Shown piece after piece: positions 34,201-46,245 of a stretch of DNA of 64,000 bases. A program made the position numbers and the translations under genes. Origin of the DNA: Micractinium sp. NFX-FRZ (lineage: Eukaryota > Chlorophyta > Trebouxiophyceae > Chlorellales > Chlorellaceae); assembly GCA_029339195.1 (NCBI GenBank), contig JAPTJF010000001.1, positions 310,001-374,000 of the forward strand. Reading direction: 5' to 3'. The notes beneath the pieces were generated by a model. It worked only from the letters and a program-made list of their open reading frames with translations, did no database searches and had not been told where the DNA came from. The number at the start of each line of letters is the position of its first letter. Position 1 is the stretch's first letter.

Positions 34201-37200
34201 TTCTTGTCTCGCATCTTCCCTCACCCACCCACCCACCCACCCTCCCAACCGTGCACAGACGGGCCGCACCGGCTGGCGGGGGGCATGCGCGACGGCAGCA
34301 TTGCCAGCGTGGCGGGGCGCAGCGTGCGTTTCAGGGACTCCACCTTCAGCCCGCTCGCGCGCGGCTCCACCCAAGGTGGGTGCTGAACAACTTTCTAGCC
34401 TGTACGTCATTTGTTGCCTGACTGAGCAGTGCAGTCTGCAGCCTCGGACTGGCCCCACTGAGGGCGCGGGAGGGGAGTGGCAGCTCGGCCGCAGGGCGGC
34501 AGAGGGGCCGCCTGGCTGCCCGGCCGCCGCCGCTGGCAGGCCGAGCTTGAGAGGAGTTCAGGAGGCACGCCTTGCTTGGTAGTCTGGTGGCAGAAGCACG
34601 CCGGCGGAACCCCCATACAATATCTCCTTGCCCTCACCCCCCACCCCCCACGCCCCTGGGCACCTCCCCCCCTCCACCCCCACTCCCGGCAGTGGGCCTG
34701 TCGAACAAGCGGGGTACGATGGCGGCTGAGGAAATGCGGCAGAACAGCCGGCGGGCGTCCATGGCCATGAACAGCGTCATGAGGCAGCTGCAGGAGTCTT
34801 CGGGCAGCTCTGGTGGGTGGGAGTGCAGTCGTCATGTTTTGTGTGTGTGCTGTTGTGCACAGGTGGGAGAGTGGGAGGGGGCCCAGGCAGCTCTGGCAAG
34901 CGAGGCCGAGGCCCACTAGTTCAGTGGGGAGGGAGGAGGGCCCAATGGGCCTGCTGGGCCTGCTGGTGGGGGGTGGCCGCTGTGTGCGGTGCACGCTCAT
35001 GACGTTGTGGTCTGCTGTGCAGGGAAGCGCTTGGGCTGGATTGCAGACGCCGCCCCACTCCGCCCACCTGCCCACCCTCCTTTCCCTGACGCCTCGCTCT
35101 TGCCCGCCTCCCTTTCCAACCCTTCTTCCAACCCCACCAGTGATGGTGACTGGCGTGAGCAGCGAGGACATGGAAGCGCTGCAGCAGCAGAACCTGCAGA
35201 TGAAGGAGGCGCTGGACGGGGCGCGGACGGAGCTGTTCGAGGTGTACAAGCAGGTGGGTGGGTGGACGGGCGAGGGCAGGAGGCACAGGGATTGGAGAAA
35301 GCGTTGTTAAGGGGGCGCCGGATGGGGGCGGTCATGTTGCAAGCGGGCGGGTTGGAAAAACAAGCTCTGCAACCTGGTCAACTGCCACGAGTGCAATGCT
35401 ACGGTGTGTGCTACTACTGCAGCCCTTACCCTCAATTTACGTCCCTCCCGCCCGCAGCTGGCCGACTTGGAGGCTGTGGCCAACGAGGTTGTGCTGCTGG
35501 AGAGTCGGGCGGAAGCTGCAGAGAATGAGCGGGACGAGGCCCTGGGCCAGCTGCGCGCCACCACGCCGCGGCCGCAGACGAACTGGGAGGAGCTGGCAGC
35601 GCTGGTGGGGGAGCAGGGTGAGTTACTCTACTAGTTTTCCTTTTCTTGCAAGGGCAGATAGGGTGGGCGGTGAGCCAGGCGGGGGCTTGGAGGAGCTGAT
35701 GGTGGTGGCCGGAGCAGGGTGAGTGATGGGAAGCGCACAATCTTGTTGTGCAGAGCAGGGTAGCAACGGAGCAGCCATTGCTCATGTTGTTGGCCTCCAT
35801 CACATCCTTTCTCACAGGTGCCCGTCCCCTCCCCCGCCCTTGCGCTCTCGTCCCCAACCCACGTTGGCCCTTGCGCCCTGTGCCCTCCCCTCCCGCTCAT
35901 TATCACCACCACCACCCCACCAACCCACCCACCACTACCACTCGCGCAGGCCTGATGCGCTTCCAAGCAGCGCTGGACGCCCACAGGCACTGGCCCACCG
36001 ACGACTTGGCCTCCATGCTGGTGGGGGGCCTGCTGCACGCCTCTGGCCAAAACAGAGGCGGCGCAGAGGGCCAGGCCGGCGCCTCCGGCACGCCCCGGGC
36101 GCAGGCGCCGGCGCCGGCGCCAGCGCAGGCAGACGCGCCCTCGGCGGGTGCTCCCAGCGGCTCGCTGAGCGCGCGTGGGGGCGGCTCTGACGGCGGTGTG
36201 GAGAGCCACCTGTGCGAGCACGTGGCCCAGGGGCTGGGCTGCCTGCGGGCGGCGGTGTCCTCGGGCCTGCTCAGCCGGGACGCCATCAAACAGGTTAGTG
36301 GGTGGGGAGGGGAGCGAAGCGGTGTGCATGTTTTGTGCGTGCATGAGCTCGCCTGCCCATGCAGTGCTCTGCAATGTTAGTGTGGCTTTTCATGTCCCAG
36401 TGGTGGACTTGCTGGTTTGTGCCGCGGCTGGCAGATGCAATACCCTAGCAGTACGACATCTCACGCCCCTGTGTCTGCAGGCCACCCAGGAGCTCAACGT
36501 TGCAGCGCTAGAAGACGTATTATCCCAGCATTTATTGTTAGCACGCCCCTGTGTATGCAGGCCATCCAAGAGGCCAATGTGGCGGCGCTGGCAGAAGCAG
36601 CGGACGAGGAGGAGCAGGGGGAGTGGCTGGCCGAGGCGCTGTCTCGCCCCGTGGCTGACGTGGCAGCCCTGGTGGACTTTCTGGCGGGGACCACCCCGGG
36701 GGGCCACCCCTTGGGCCCCTCCTTCTACGGCTGCATGCAGCAGTACCGTAAGGTGAGAGGACAACACAGCACAGCACAGCACAGCGCGACACAGCATGTG
36801 GAGCATGTACACGTCACGTCGTGCAGCATGCACAGCGTGGCGAGGTCCCCTTTTGAGGTGGGGGCCTGCTCTGCCCTGCCTGTCCGCCTGGTGCTCCATG
36901 CCCCCTTGCACATGGGGTGCACCAGTCGCTGCCTTGCATCCGGGCCACCCCATGCCACCCTGCACCCCACCCTCGCTCTGCGCTTTGCTCACCCCGCCCT
37001 GGCCCATTGTTGACACCTGCCGCAGGGCATCACGTTTGACGAGGTGCGCAGCGCGGTGCAGCGTGCGCGCATGTCCACCAAGACGCGGGTGGCGCTGATG
37101 GAGGAGGAGGTGAGGCCACCCTGCCATGCGCTGCACTGCATGCTGGGAATGCATGCTCTGGCAGCTAACAGCAGGGAGAGGGATGGTTGGGGTGGGGCGG

Positions 37201-40200
37201 CGCTGATGGAGGAGGAGTTGAGGCAGGCGGGCCTGCACTGCACTGCATGCATGTGTTGTTGGGGTGCACGGTGTGGGGGCCCGGGGGCGGTGGGCTGGAG
37301 GGAGGTGGCCGGATGCAGGAGGAGGCGATGTTCTTGGATGCGGGCAAGGGGCGGGGGCGCAAGCGGGGGCTCCATGTATAGATCTGTCAATTTCAGGGAA
37401 GGTGGGGGGCGAAGGGAAGAGGGGGGGGGGCAGCTGCTGGACGAGGCGGCGTCGGGCTTGCATCACATAAGATTATCATCCTCATCGCCACATTGGTATT
37501 TAACTGCTCGCTAGTGCCCTTCCCGTGTCCCCGCCCCCCTTGCCCCCCCGCCCCTCTTCATTCCTTTGCTCCCTCACTACCCTTGCCGCCCTCCCTTCCC
37601 CTGCCCTCCCTTCCCCCACCCCCCCGCAGATGCGAGCGCTGCAGAAGGAGAATGGCGACCTGCGGGAGATTGTCAAGGGGTACAAAGATGCGGAGCAGCG
37701 GGTGGGTCCCCCCGACAGCTTGCGCCTGGTGTCTCCCGTCTGTCTGGGACAGCATGGGTGTGGACTGCAAGCGTGTTCTTGCAAGGGCGAAGCAGCGGGC
37801 GGGGAGGTGCAGGGGCATGTGCCGCCAGGCGCACCCACACACCCACGCCTGCATTGCCCCCCCCCCCCCACACACACACACGCCGTTTGCTCTCTTTGCA
37901 GCGCGACATTGCGCGGCGGCGGCGTGAGGAGGAGGCGCAGCTGGAGCGCAAGAACCCGCTGCAGCAGTACGTGGAGCTGCTGGGAAGCCAGGAGGAAGCT
38001 GCCTGGAAGGACTGGCTCATCGGCATGGGGCAGGTGAGGGGGAGGGCAGACGATGGCGTGGGTTGGGTTGGATGGTGTTGTGTGGAGCGGGGGCGGGAAG
38101 GGGCGGCTGGGAGCTCAATACGACAATTGTGCCACCTGCTGCCATCTCACTCAACTGCTGTCCCCTGCGGCCTTTGTCACACCCCCGCCTGCCTGGCACT
38201 CCCCCCTCCCCCGCCCCTCCACCCGGCAGAACGCCGACGTGCCCAAGCTGTTCAAGCACAGCGGCAAGATTCGCAACAAGCAGCTGAGCAAGCGCGACAC
38301 GGAGAAGCTGGTGAAGGAGATTTGGAAGGAGCGGATGGCGGACCCGGGTGGGTGGCCATGCTTCTTTGTGCTTTGCAAGTGCTTGCTTGAAGCACTTGGT
38401 CGGATGGGTGTGAGCAGGCGCGACCGACAGCCATTTCTCAATAGCCCCCCTGCCCTTTCACCCACCGCTTGCAGCCCGTCAGGCACCCGCCAACCCTTCC
38501 CACGCCGTGCTGACCCCTGCTCCCGCCTCTCACCACCCACCCCGCCTGCCCCTCCCCCGCCCGCCTCCTCCCACCCGCTTGCAGCCGCCGCCGCGGGCAA
38601 GGCGTGCGACCTGCTGGAGTTTGTGTTCCAGCAGCTGCAGAAGAAAGTGGGCATCGTCACCGCTGTGGTGGAGGTGCGTGCTTGGTGCAGTGCTGTATGG
38701 CTGGGGTGGGAGCGCGTTTGTTGGGCCACCGTCGCCGCAATGAAATGGAGGCTTCCCAAGCAGACACCGCTCTTCTTGTAAAGGTCCCCCATCCGCGGGA
38801 GTTGGGACACAACTCCCTGTTCTTGGTTTGAATACCGCAACACGCACCCGCCTCCCACCCACCTCCCTCCGCTCACCATCTTTCCACCCCCCCTTCCAGA
38901 TGGGCTACAACTTCCTGTTTGGCCTGTGGCGCTACCAGTGGGACGCAGACTGCGAGCTCTTCCTGCGCATCCTGCTGGTGAGGGGTGGGGTGTGGTGGGG
39001 GGGGGGGGGGTGGGTGACAGGTAGGTCTGTGGGGAGCTTGGAGAGACAGAGAATGAGGGGCTGGTGGGCAGGCGGGCGACAGGCTGCTGAGGAACTGAGG
39101 AGCACCCCTGGCCAGCCCCTCTGCTCACCTGCCTACCCGCCCTCCCGCCCGCCTGGCCCTGCTGTTGTGCACGCCCCCTTCCACCCCTGCCCTTTTCCCG
39201 CCCCCACTGCTCCCAGTTTTCACTGCTCCACGCTGCCCTGCTCTACTTTCCTTACCTCAATTTTACCTCCATCCCTGTCTTGTCCTGCCCTCCCTCCTCT
39301 GCAGGGCGAGGTCAAGGAGGATGTGTACGTGGCGCAGATACGCCTGCAGGTAGGGCGGGGGCGCTGTGGCTCTAGGCTGGCTGGCAGGCGGCTGCGGGCA
39401 GGCGTAACAGCAGGTTCTTCACGCACTCGGCTGCTGTCTGCTTCGTCAACGACTGCCTCGCGTACGAACAACCCACTGCAGGAGGTGGTGGAGGAGGTGC
39501 CACTTATCCCCACCCCCATCCCATCCCACACCCATCCCCACCCATTTCACACGATTTCCATCCCCATCCCACCCATCCCCATCCCCATCCCTTACATTCA
39601 TCATCACCACCTCTGCTCCACTTCCCAACAACCCACCGCAGGAGGAGGTGGAGGAGCTGTTTGCTGCCATGGACAAGGCCAAGGGTCAGGCCACTGGCTT
39701 CATCTCAAAGGTGGTGTGGGCGGGTGGTGGGTGGGGTGGGGTGGTCCGATATCTTCAAGCCCAGTGGACTGCGGGTGACGTTAAAGGAGGGGATGGGAAG
39801 GGGGAGGCCTGGGTTGGGTGGGCGCAGGGGTGCGGGGTGGGAGGTGGGGAGCGAGCAAGGGATGTCGCGAAACCTGGCCTCCCCGCTGCCCCTGTCCTGC
39901 CCGAGACCTCACTACCCTCCCACCCAGCACACGCATGTCCCTGCTCTTCCCGTGTCAGCAACGACAACCAACCAGTGCGTGTGCAGGAGGAGCTGCGCAC
40001 CGCTTATCTGGCTCCCCCGCTGCCCCTGTCTGCCCACCCACCGTTTATCCTTGCCTGCTCCCACCAACAACCGCGTGTGCAGGAGGACCTGCGCACCGCG
40101 TTCCTGGCCTACTTCAAGGTGGGCCAGTCCCAGGGCAAGACGCTGCAGCGGTTTGACGAGCTCATGCAGGTGAGGCGATGTTGAGGGGGCGGGGGGGCAG

Positions 40201-43010
40201 GGCGTGGAGGGGTCGGGGCTTAATCAACTCAATGCAGCGGTTTGACGAGCTCATGCAGGTGGGGCAATGGTGAGGGGGGGATGGGGGAGGGCGGGGAAGG
40301 GGCGGGGCTTTATTCGACTCGTGGTTTGAAGTGCTCTTGCAGTGGTTTGAAGAGCTCGTGCAGTGGTGCTCGTGCAGTGGTGCTCGTGCAGTGGTTTGAA
40401 GAGCTCGTGCAGGTGAAGCGTTTGGCCAAGGTTGGCTCATGAGACGGGGAGGTTCGTGGGGAGGTTTGGGGCTGGGGTGCTGTGGCCAGCAACACTGGAT
40501 TGCTGGCACCGGCCTGGGACATGAAAGGGGGAAGCTATGGCTGGCCGAGCAGAGGCAGAGGGGCGGGGGGTGAGTTGTGGGGGTGCCAGTCAAGAGTTGA
40601 TGCGGGGCAAGGCGCTGCTGCGGTTGGATGGGGTGCAGGCAAGGGCGAATGCAAGCGAGGGACGCGGGGGCTGTGGTGGGGGGGCACGGCTGCAGGGGCT
40701 GGGCAGCCCTGCGTGGCCCTGCCTCATGTCCAGGCCCATCCAGGGGCGCCCCCATTGCCTCCCCTCCCCTCCCAAACCTTGGTGCGTGCGCGCCCCCACC
40801 TCCTCCCCGCACCCTCCCTGGCCTCGCTCCCTACCTCCCTCCCGGGCGCAGGCAATGGATGAGGACCAGGAGGGTGACGTGGTGGAGTGGAAGAAAGTGT
40901 TTGAGGAGGACAGGGAGTTCAACCAAGGTGCGCCCCCCAGCGCTGATGCCACGCCGGCCACGCCGAGTGCATGGTCAAACCGGGGCCAAGGGAGGCTGAG
41001 TGTGTCCGGAGGGGGCAGCGGCGGCGGAGCGGCCCGCCCGCCCGGCATGCCCACCCGCCCTCCCATCCGGGTGTTCCTCACCACATCCCAAAGCCGCTGA
41101 CACCACATAACCCCTGCCCCCGCATCGCTCGCTCCCCGCTTTGCTCCCCCACACGCCGTTCACACACCACCCCGCCCAACATTGCGCCCCCCCCTCACAA
41201 TGCCCCCCCTCCCTCCCCCACTCTCCCCCCTGCAGGCGAGTTTGCCGAGGCCATCCGCGACCAGTTCCTGCAGGAGCGAGTGGAGTTCTTCAAGTGAGGA
41301 AGCGTGCTGTGCTGCGCTGTGCCGTGCTGTGGCATGCCGTGCGGTGCTTCGCCGCGCCGCGCTGTGCTATGGTCTTGTGCGGTGGTGGCTGTAGGGCATT
41401 CCGGACAGCTATTCCAAACCCATGCGACGCAAGTGCGGGCGAAAGCCACCCAGTCTGGGCACCAAATAGCCTCTTCGCCCGCAAACCGGCACTCTCCCGT
41501 CCCCATCGCTTCTTCCGAGTGCACCCTCGAGGAGTGCACCCACTTCAGCCGCTTTCAATGGCTTGCAATTCACACCCTCCTGTCGCCCCGTCCCCCCCCC
41601 TGGTCAGGGCGCTGGAGGACGCGATCTACGACGAGTGCAACCACGAGGAGGAGTGCAGCAGGCAGCACACGGTGCAGGCGCTGCTCAAGGTGGACCTGGA
41701 GATGAGCGAGAAGGTGGCCCAGCAGGTGGGGCAGACAGACAATACTGTGTGATCGTTGCGTCGGGGGCAGGGCAGGTGGGACGCCTGGCGGGGACGGGCG
41801 CTGCTCAAGGTGGACCTGGGCATGAGCGGCAATGTGGCCCAGCAGGTGGGGACAGCTCTTGCAACCATTTTGGGTTTGGGGGAAGGGCTCATGTGGGGTG
41901 GCGCTAGGCGCTGCTCAAGGTGGACCTAGGCATGAGCGGCAATGTGGCCCAGCAGGTGGGGATCACTCTGGTATAATAAACCGGCTCCAGTTCCTGTGCT
42001 GTCGGGTAACCATGGGTTTGGGGGGGGCGTAGGCGTGTTACGGGTGCGTGCGCTTGAGCGAGAAGGTGGCCCAGCAGGTGCGAAAGGACACTGTGTGGTA
42101 TTGGTGCTCAGGGGCAGGGGGCATGGTGCCGTTGGGTCAGTGCAGCTGGCTGGCGTGGCGGGCGTGGTTGCTGCTCGGGGCACACCTTGGGCATGACAGG
42201 CAAACATGCCTCCCCACCCTCCTTCTTTTTTTCCCCACTGCAAGCAGCTGCTGCCAACCGTCTGTCAGTCTGGCTCCCGCAGTGTAATGCAATGTCTGTC
42301 TTCCCCACCCCCCTCCCCACCCCCCTGGCCTCCCTCCCTCCCCCCCGTTGAGCGTGCAGCTGGTACTGCAGCCGCTTTCGTCCCCCTCCCCCTCCCCACC
42401 CTCTTTGCCCCCCTCCCTCCCTCCCGCCTGCAGACCGCCGCCGCCATCTTCACCGGCGGCCTGGACCTGCTGAGCGTCAAGGCAGTCATGAAGAAGCTGT
42501 CGCGCGGGGTGGTGCGCCGCGGGCGGGGCAGCAGCACCAAGATGAGCGTGATGGGGCCGGCGGCGGGCCTGAAGGGCGCACGCACCAACAGCAAGAAGGG
42601 TGGGTGGGCTTGTGTGTGTAGGGGGGGGGGCAAGAGGGCTCAAGGGGAATAATAGAATATGAGGGGGTGGGCTCAAGGGCGCACGCACCAACAGCAATCT
42701 TGAAGGGTCAGAGTGACCCGTGATGTGTGGCCCAAGCTTGCCACTCTCCCCGGGCCCTCCGGGGCTTGGAGCCCTCCTACACGCAGCTGTCTTCAAAGGA
42801 CGCACCAACTGAGTTGTTGCGGGCTCTTGCCCTGGTGTTCTGACTGTTCCCGAGGCGTCCCCCTCCCCCCCTCATGCTGCAGCCGCCGCCGGCATGACGA
42901 GCGAGGCCGTGCTGCGCGCCCTGGAGGCCCTGCGCCAGGACTGGATCTCACGAGAGCTGCAGCGCGCCACGCCGGCCGCGGCAGGCGGCGGCGGCGGCGG
43001 GAAAGGCTGA
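31216..43010 (+). CDS. AXDND1-like protein with axonemal dynein light-chain domain
   Basis: 25 exons, 1171 residues: 31216-31833, 32200-32331, 32849-32922, 33232-33355, 33680-33881, 34259-34375, 34693-34812, 35141-35253, 35458-35617, 35950-36293, 36561-36752, 37026-37109, 37630-37701, 37902-38033, 38230-38347, 38585-38673, 38900-38977, 39305-39349, 39642-39710, 40083-40169, 40852-40927, 41236-41293, 41608-41725, 42434-42599, 42883-43010. All phases agree. After a Gly/Ala-rich N-terminus, residues about 225-330 read AIYSQAYAELTRQ then VTQHCEERGRLMADVW, the signature of the p28 / Ax_dynein_light family, and the arrangement best resembles AXDND1. Then follow coiled-coil stretches (LQDEVARLRAELTAAL, MEALQQQNLQMKEAL, MRALQKENGDLREIVKGY), Ser/Gly-rich linkers and charged helices. 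AXDND1 acts in motile cilia and sperm. Orthology is inferred from one motif and overall length. Confidence 0.62.
31890..31942 (+). repeat. Copy of exon 1 donor edge in AXDND1-like intron 1
   Basis: The core GAGCAAGTGGCTGG is shared with 31817-31833 and the GTGAG donor is retained. Confidence 0.7.
32410..32630 (+). repeat. Two related copies around exon 2 donor edge in intron 2
   Basis: 32410-32475 and 32557-32630 each begin with TGCCGAGCTC like 32312-32335 (AELTRQ codons). They also resemble one another over about 70 bases of intron, so the unit was larger than the exon edge. Confidence 0.75.
35686..35729 (+). repeat. Copy of exon 9 donor edge
   Basis: Resembles 35585-35627 (WEELAALVGEQ codons), including the AGCAGGGTGAGT donor. 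Confidence 0.82.
36445..36517 (+). repeat. Near-intact copy of exon 11 acceptor edge
   Basis: An 80-base period links this copy to 36525-36597. Shared parts are CACGCCCCTGTGT, the TGCAG acceptor and codons resembling ATQELNVAALE against the true exon's AIQEANVAALAE. The acceptor at 36480 could be used but would shift the frame. Confidence 0.88.
37194..37255 (+). repeat. Copy of exon 12 donor edge
   Basis: Resembles 37087-37150 over both the coding end (ALMEEE) and following intron (CTGCACTGCATGC). The donor GT is changed to TT in the copy. Confidence 0.85.
39467..39501 (+). repeat. Copy of exon 19 acceptor edge
   Basis: ACAACCCACTGCAGGAGGT-type sequence matching 39627-39660 (EEVEEL codons), acceptor intact. 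Confidence 0.85.
39964..40014 (+). repeat. Copy of exon 20 acceptor edge
   Basis: Resembles 40061-40110; the copy encodes EELRTAYLA against the true exon's EDLRTAFLA, with the acceptor intact. Confidence 0.87.
40233..40420 (+). repeat. Several copies of exon 20 donor edge in intron 20
   Basis: 40233-40270 is nearly identical to 40139-40180 (LQRFDELMQ codons plus donor). Shorter decayed units based on GTGGTTTGAAGAGCTCGTGC follow at 40321-40345, 40341-40365 and 40391-40415. Confidence 0.87.
41797..42080 (+). repeat. Array of three copies of exon 23 donor edge
   Basis: The edge 41678-41731 (LLKVDLEMSEKVAQQ codons plus donor) recurs at 41797-41851 and 41907-41961, and partly at 42049-42080. Steps are about 119 and 110 bases. 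The first two copies share the changes GGCATGAGCGGCAATG, so one was copied from the other. Confidence 0.92.
42668..42705 (+). repeat. Copy of exon 24 donor edge
   Basis: Matches 42566-42604 (LKGARTNSKK codons); the block AAGGGCGCACGCACCAACAG is identical. Confidence 0.87.
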
Positions 43011-44292
43011 GCTGCGCCGCCGGCGGCCCAGCCGGCGCCTGCCCAAAGAAGAACCGGACAGGAGGGGCACTCAGCTTCTGAAGCTGCCTCTGTGTGCACG
43101 CCTGCTTGCACTATAGTTTGCCACCTCACTATTTGTGTCTCTCCCGAGGGTCCCACCACCCACTACTTGCATCCCGCCTCCTCGGCCACCAACAACCCCA
43201 CCCACTGCTTCCATCATTGTCTCCCAGGCTGAAGCCAGGCCACCCACTATCCCCACCCACTGTAGACACGTAATGCAATGTCACACACACTGTCGGTAAT
43301 CAAGCAGCATTCAGCTTTCGCCAGGACAGGCGGGGAAGGGGACGGTGTTACAGGGCGTTGCCCGTACCGGGTTGGGCGAACCAAATGTGGATGAGACAGC
43401 AGCCTGCTGCTGCTGCCTCGCTTGCCAAGCGGGAAGGTGGGAGCATGACCGCCCGCTGCCATCAGTCACCAGACTTCCGACATCTCCCCCATGTCACTCG
43501 GTTTTCAGGAGGCACGGAGTGAAGCGGCACATGGGAGCGGCGACAGCTGGGAGGCACGCTGCAAGGCTGGCAGGAATTGAAGTGAGGATAAGATTGCAGG
43601 CACAGTTTCGGACAGGAAGTGCCATATGTTGTGTGCCGTGTCCTGTGTAGGTAAAAGCACTAAGCAAGAAGCCGTCGGGCCCGGCAGACCAGCTGCACCC
43701 GAGGCGGGAGGCAGGAGGCGGCGGCGGCAGGATGCAGCGACAGCCAGGTACCAGGTGCTGCAGGGCACTGGGCAGTGGAAGCGGCTTGCATGGTGTTCCA
43801 GACCATCACAAAATGCGGTGACGTCTGCAGGCTTCGGTCTTCCTGCAGAAAAGGCGCTCTAAAACATCCGCGCGCGCCCTCGTCGGCAGTGCCAGTCCCC
43901 GCGGCCCGGCCTGTCTGCCTTCCATCTTCCATTTTTAGTACTGGTCGCTACTTTGTCCGTTGTCCGTGCCGCCTTGCGGTCCTGCAGCTGCATCTTGGCA
44001 TCGCGAGTACTGGCCGGCCAGGTTCGGCCGCCCTTCCCCATTCAGGACCCAGAAGGCAGGTGGGATCGGGGCAGCGCGCAGAGACCGCACGCTTTCAGTC
44101 TCCACACTGGTCCGCCGCCGTCACCGCCGGGCGGTCGCCGCTGCTACAGGTGCACACAGGCAGGTGTATGCACCTTACGTGCGTCTTGCCCTCACACTAC
44201 TGGAAGTTCTGGATTTTGCAGTCTCTGTTGCACTGAGCTGAGCGGCGGGCAGCTGGTTGGCGCTGTCACCGCCTGGCAGGCTGGTTGGCGCC
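43011..44292. other. Intergenic region
   Basis: About 1.3 kb between two plus-strand genes. No coding sequence with recognisable family features or consistent splice sites is seen. It presumably holds the AXDND1-like 3' UTR and the next promoter. Confidence 0.5.
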
Positions 44293-46192
44293 ATGCCTGG
44301 GCGCCCGGGCGGCATTCTCGCACTGGCCCTCGCTGGCCTGCTGCTGTTCAACTCGGGTAAGGGCTGCAGCTGCCGCCGTGCACATTGTGTATGCCAGATA
44401 CATCAGGTACAGCAGAGGCTGCACCAGTCACTGCAGCACCTGTGAGATCTGCACCTGCTCTGCTTGCTGTGTGAGCCCCAGATGTGACCGCTCTCAGTGT
44501 AGGTCAACTGCTGCTCCTGCTGCTGCCACTGCCGCTCTCAAGTATTTCATTTGAGTGCCACTCCGACCCCGCCCACCTGCAACGCGTGCAGGCCTCGCCG
44601 CCGCTCAGCTTGAGCCTCCGCCCCCCGCAGCTTCCACAGAAGCGCCGCCACCGCCTGTCAGCGCCGCAACACCACCGCCACCGCCTGGCACCACCGCATC
44701 GCCCCCGCCCCCGCCGCCCCCACCGACCCCGCACCTCCCACCTCCGCCGCGGCAGCCCCCGCCGCTGTTGCCGCCACCTCCACGCCCCCCTCCCCCACGC
44801 CCGCCTGCCCCCAAGCGCACTGTAGCTCCCTCGCCCCCTCCCCCCAAGCGCATGCCGCCTGCCAAGCCGCCTCCCCTCAAGCGCATGCCGCCCGCCAAGC
44901 TGACGCCGCCCCCGCCAATGGCCAGGGGCCCCCCGCCCCTCCCGAGGCCTCCGCCGCCCCCAGAATTAACAGAGGACCGTGCCTGGAACTGGCGGTATGC
45001 CGGGGTGCAAGGTGGGTGCTGCGCCTGCGCTGTGCCTGCGCTTTGCCTGCGCTGTGCCTGTACTGTGCACGTGCTGTGCCTGTGCTGTGTCACAGCTGCT
45101 GCTCGAACAACACGACCGCCCATTTTGGGTAATCTGCTGCCCCTCCCCTCCGCCCGCCCAACGCCCTGCCGTGCATGCAGACGGCGCAGCCAGCCTGCCT
45201 CGGCGCTCCTTGGCGGGTGCCATTGATGTGCGGGCGATGGGGGCCGTGGGCGATGGCATCACAGATGACAGCGCCGCCATAGCGGTGAGGACGGCGCTGA
45301 CGCCGCAGTCGGGTGGGGGTGCTGGAGTGTTTCGAGCTGCTGCGCATGCTGTGCATGCGTGCGGGGCTGGGTGCTGCTTTGCTGGCGCAGCAGTGCTGCG
45401 CCCGTGCAAGCCAGCCAGCATGTGCCCCGGCCATTGCCAGCTCTGGCATGCCCTCTGGCTTGCCACTCACCCAGCCTTGCTTGCCGGACGGCACCTCACA
45501 TGCACTGTGGCACCCGCCCCCGCTGCCTGCCCCCCATCCCGCCCGCAGCGGGCCATCAGCAAGGCGCAGGCCAGCCCAGAGGGGGGCGTTGTGTACTTTC
45601 CTCCCGGCACCTTCCTGCTGAACCGCACTCTGACCATCACCAAGCCCAACATCATCCTGCGGGGAGCGCAGGTGGGCTGGCGCAGGCGCGCGCTGCTGCT
45701 GCTGTTTCGTATGATTGCGGCTTCATTGCCTGATTGCTGTTGCAACACAGCCATGCAACCTGGGCATGTAGCAGCCGTTGTTGGTTTCACAGGTAATTGT
45801 GTGTCCTCTGTGCGCCGTCCCGGCCAAGCAGTTGGCACAACACGGAAAGTACGTGATGCTTGGTATGCGCGGGTCGGCAGGCGGCCTGGCAAACCGTCAA
45901 CCAGACCCCCCCCTGCCTGTCAGCAGGAAGCTGCCCCTGAGATCAGTGAATGTGTTCTGTCTGTGTGGCTGCAGGAGAGCCGCTCCCGAATCTACATCCC
46001 CTCCTCCCTCTCCGACGTCCTCGGCGAGCGGTGGACCACGGACGGCAGTGAGTGTTGATTGTGCACATCGTGCACAGTATGCAGACCCCCGCTGCCGGCT
46101 GGTCATTCGCAGCCGCAAGGTGCTACCGCGGCAGCCACAAGACGCACCGCGGCAGCCACGCTGGCGTATTCTGCTGCCGCTGCCGCTGCCGC

Positions 46193-46245
<53 letters not shown>

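Noticed and set aside
43775..44236. 153-codon plus-strand frame before the beta-helix gene
   Set aside because: No family resemblance, and it lies in the probable promoter. Long open frames are common by chance at this GC content.
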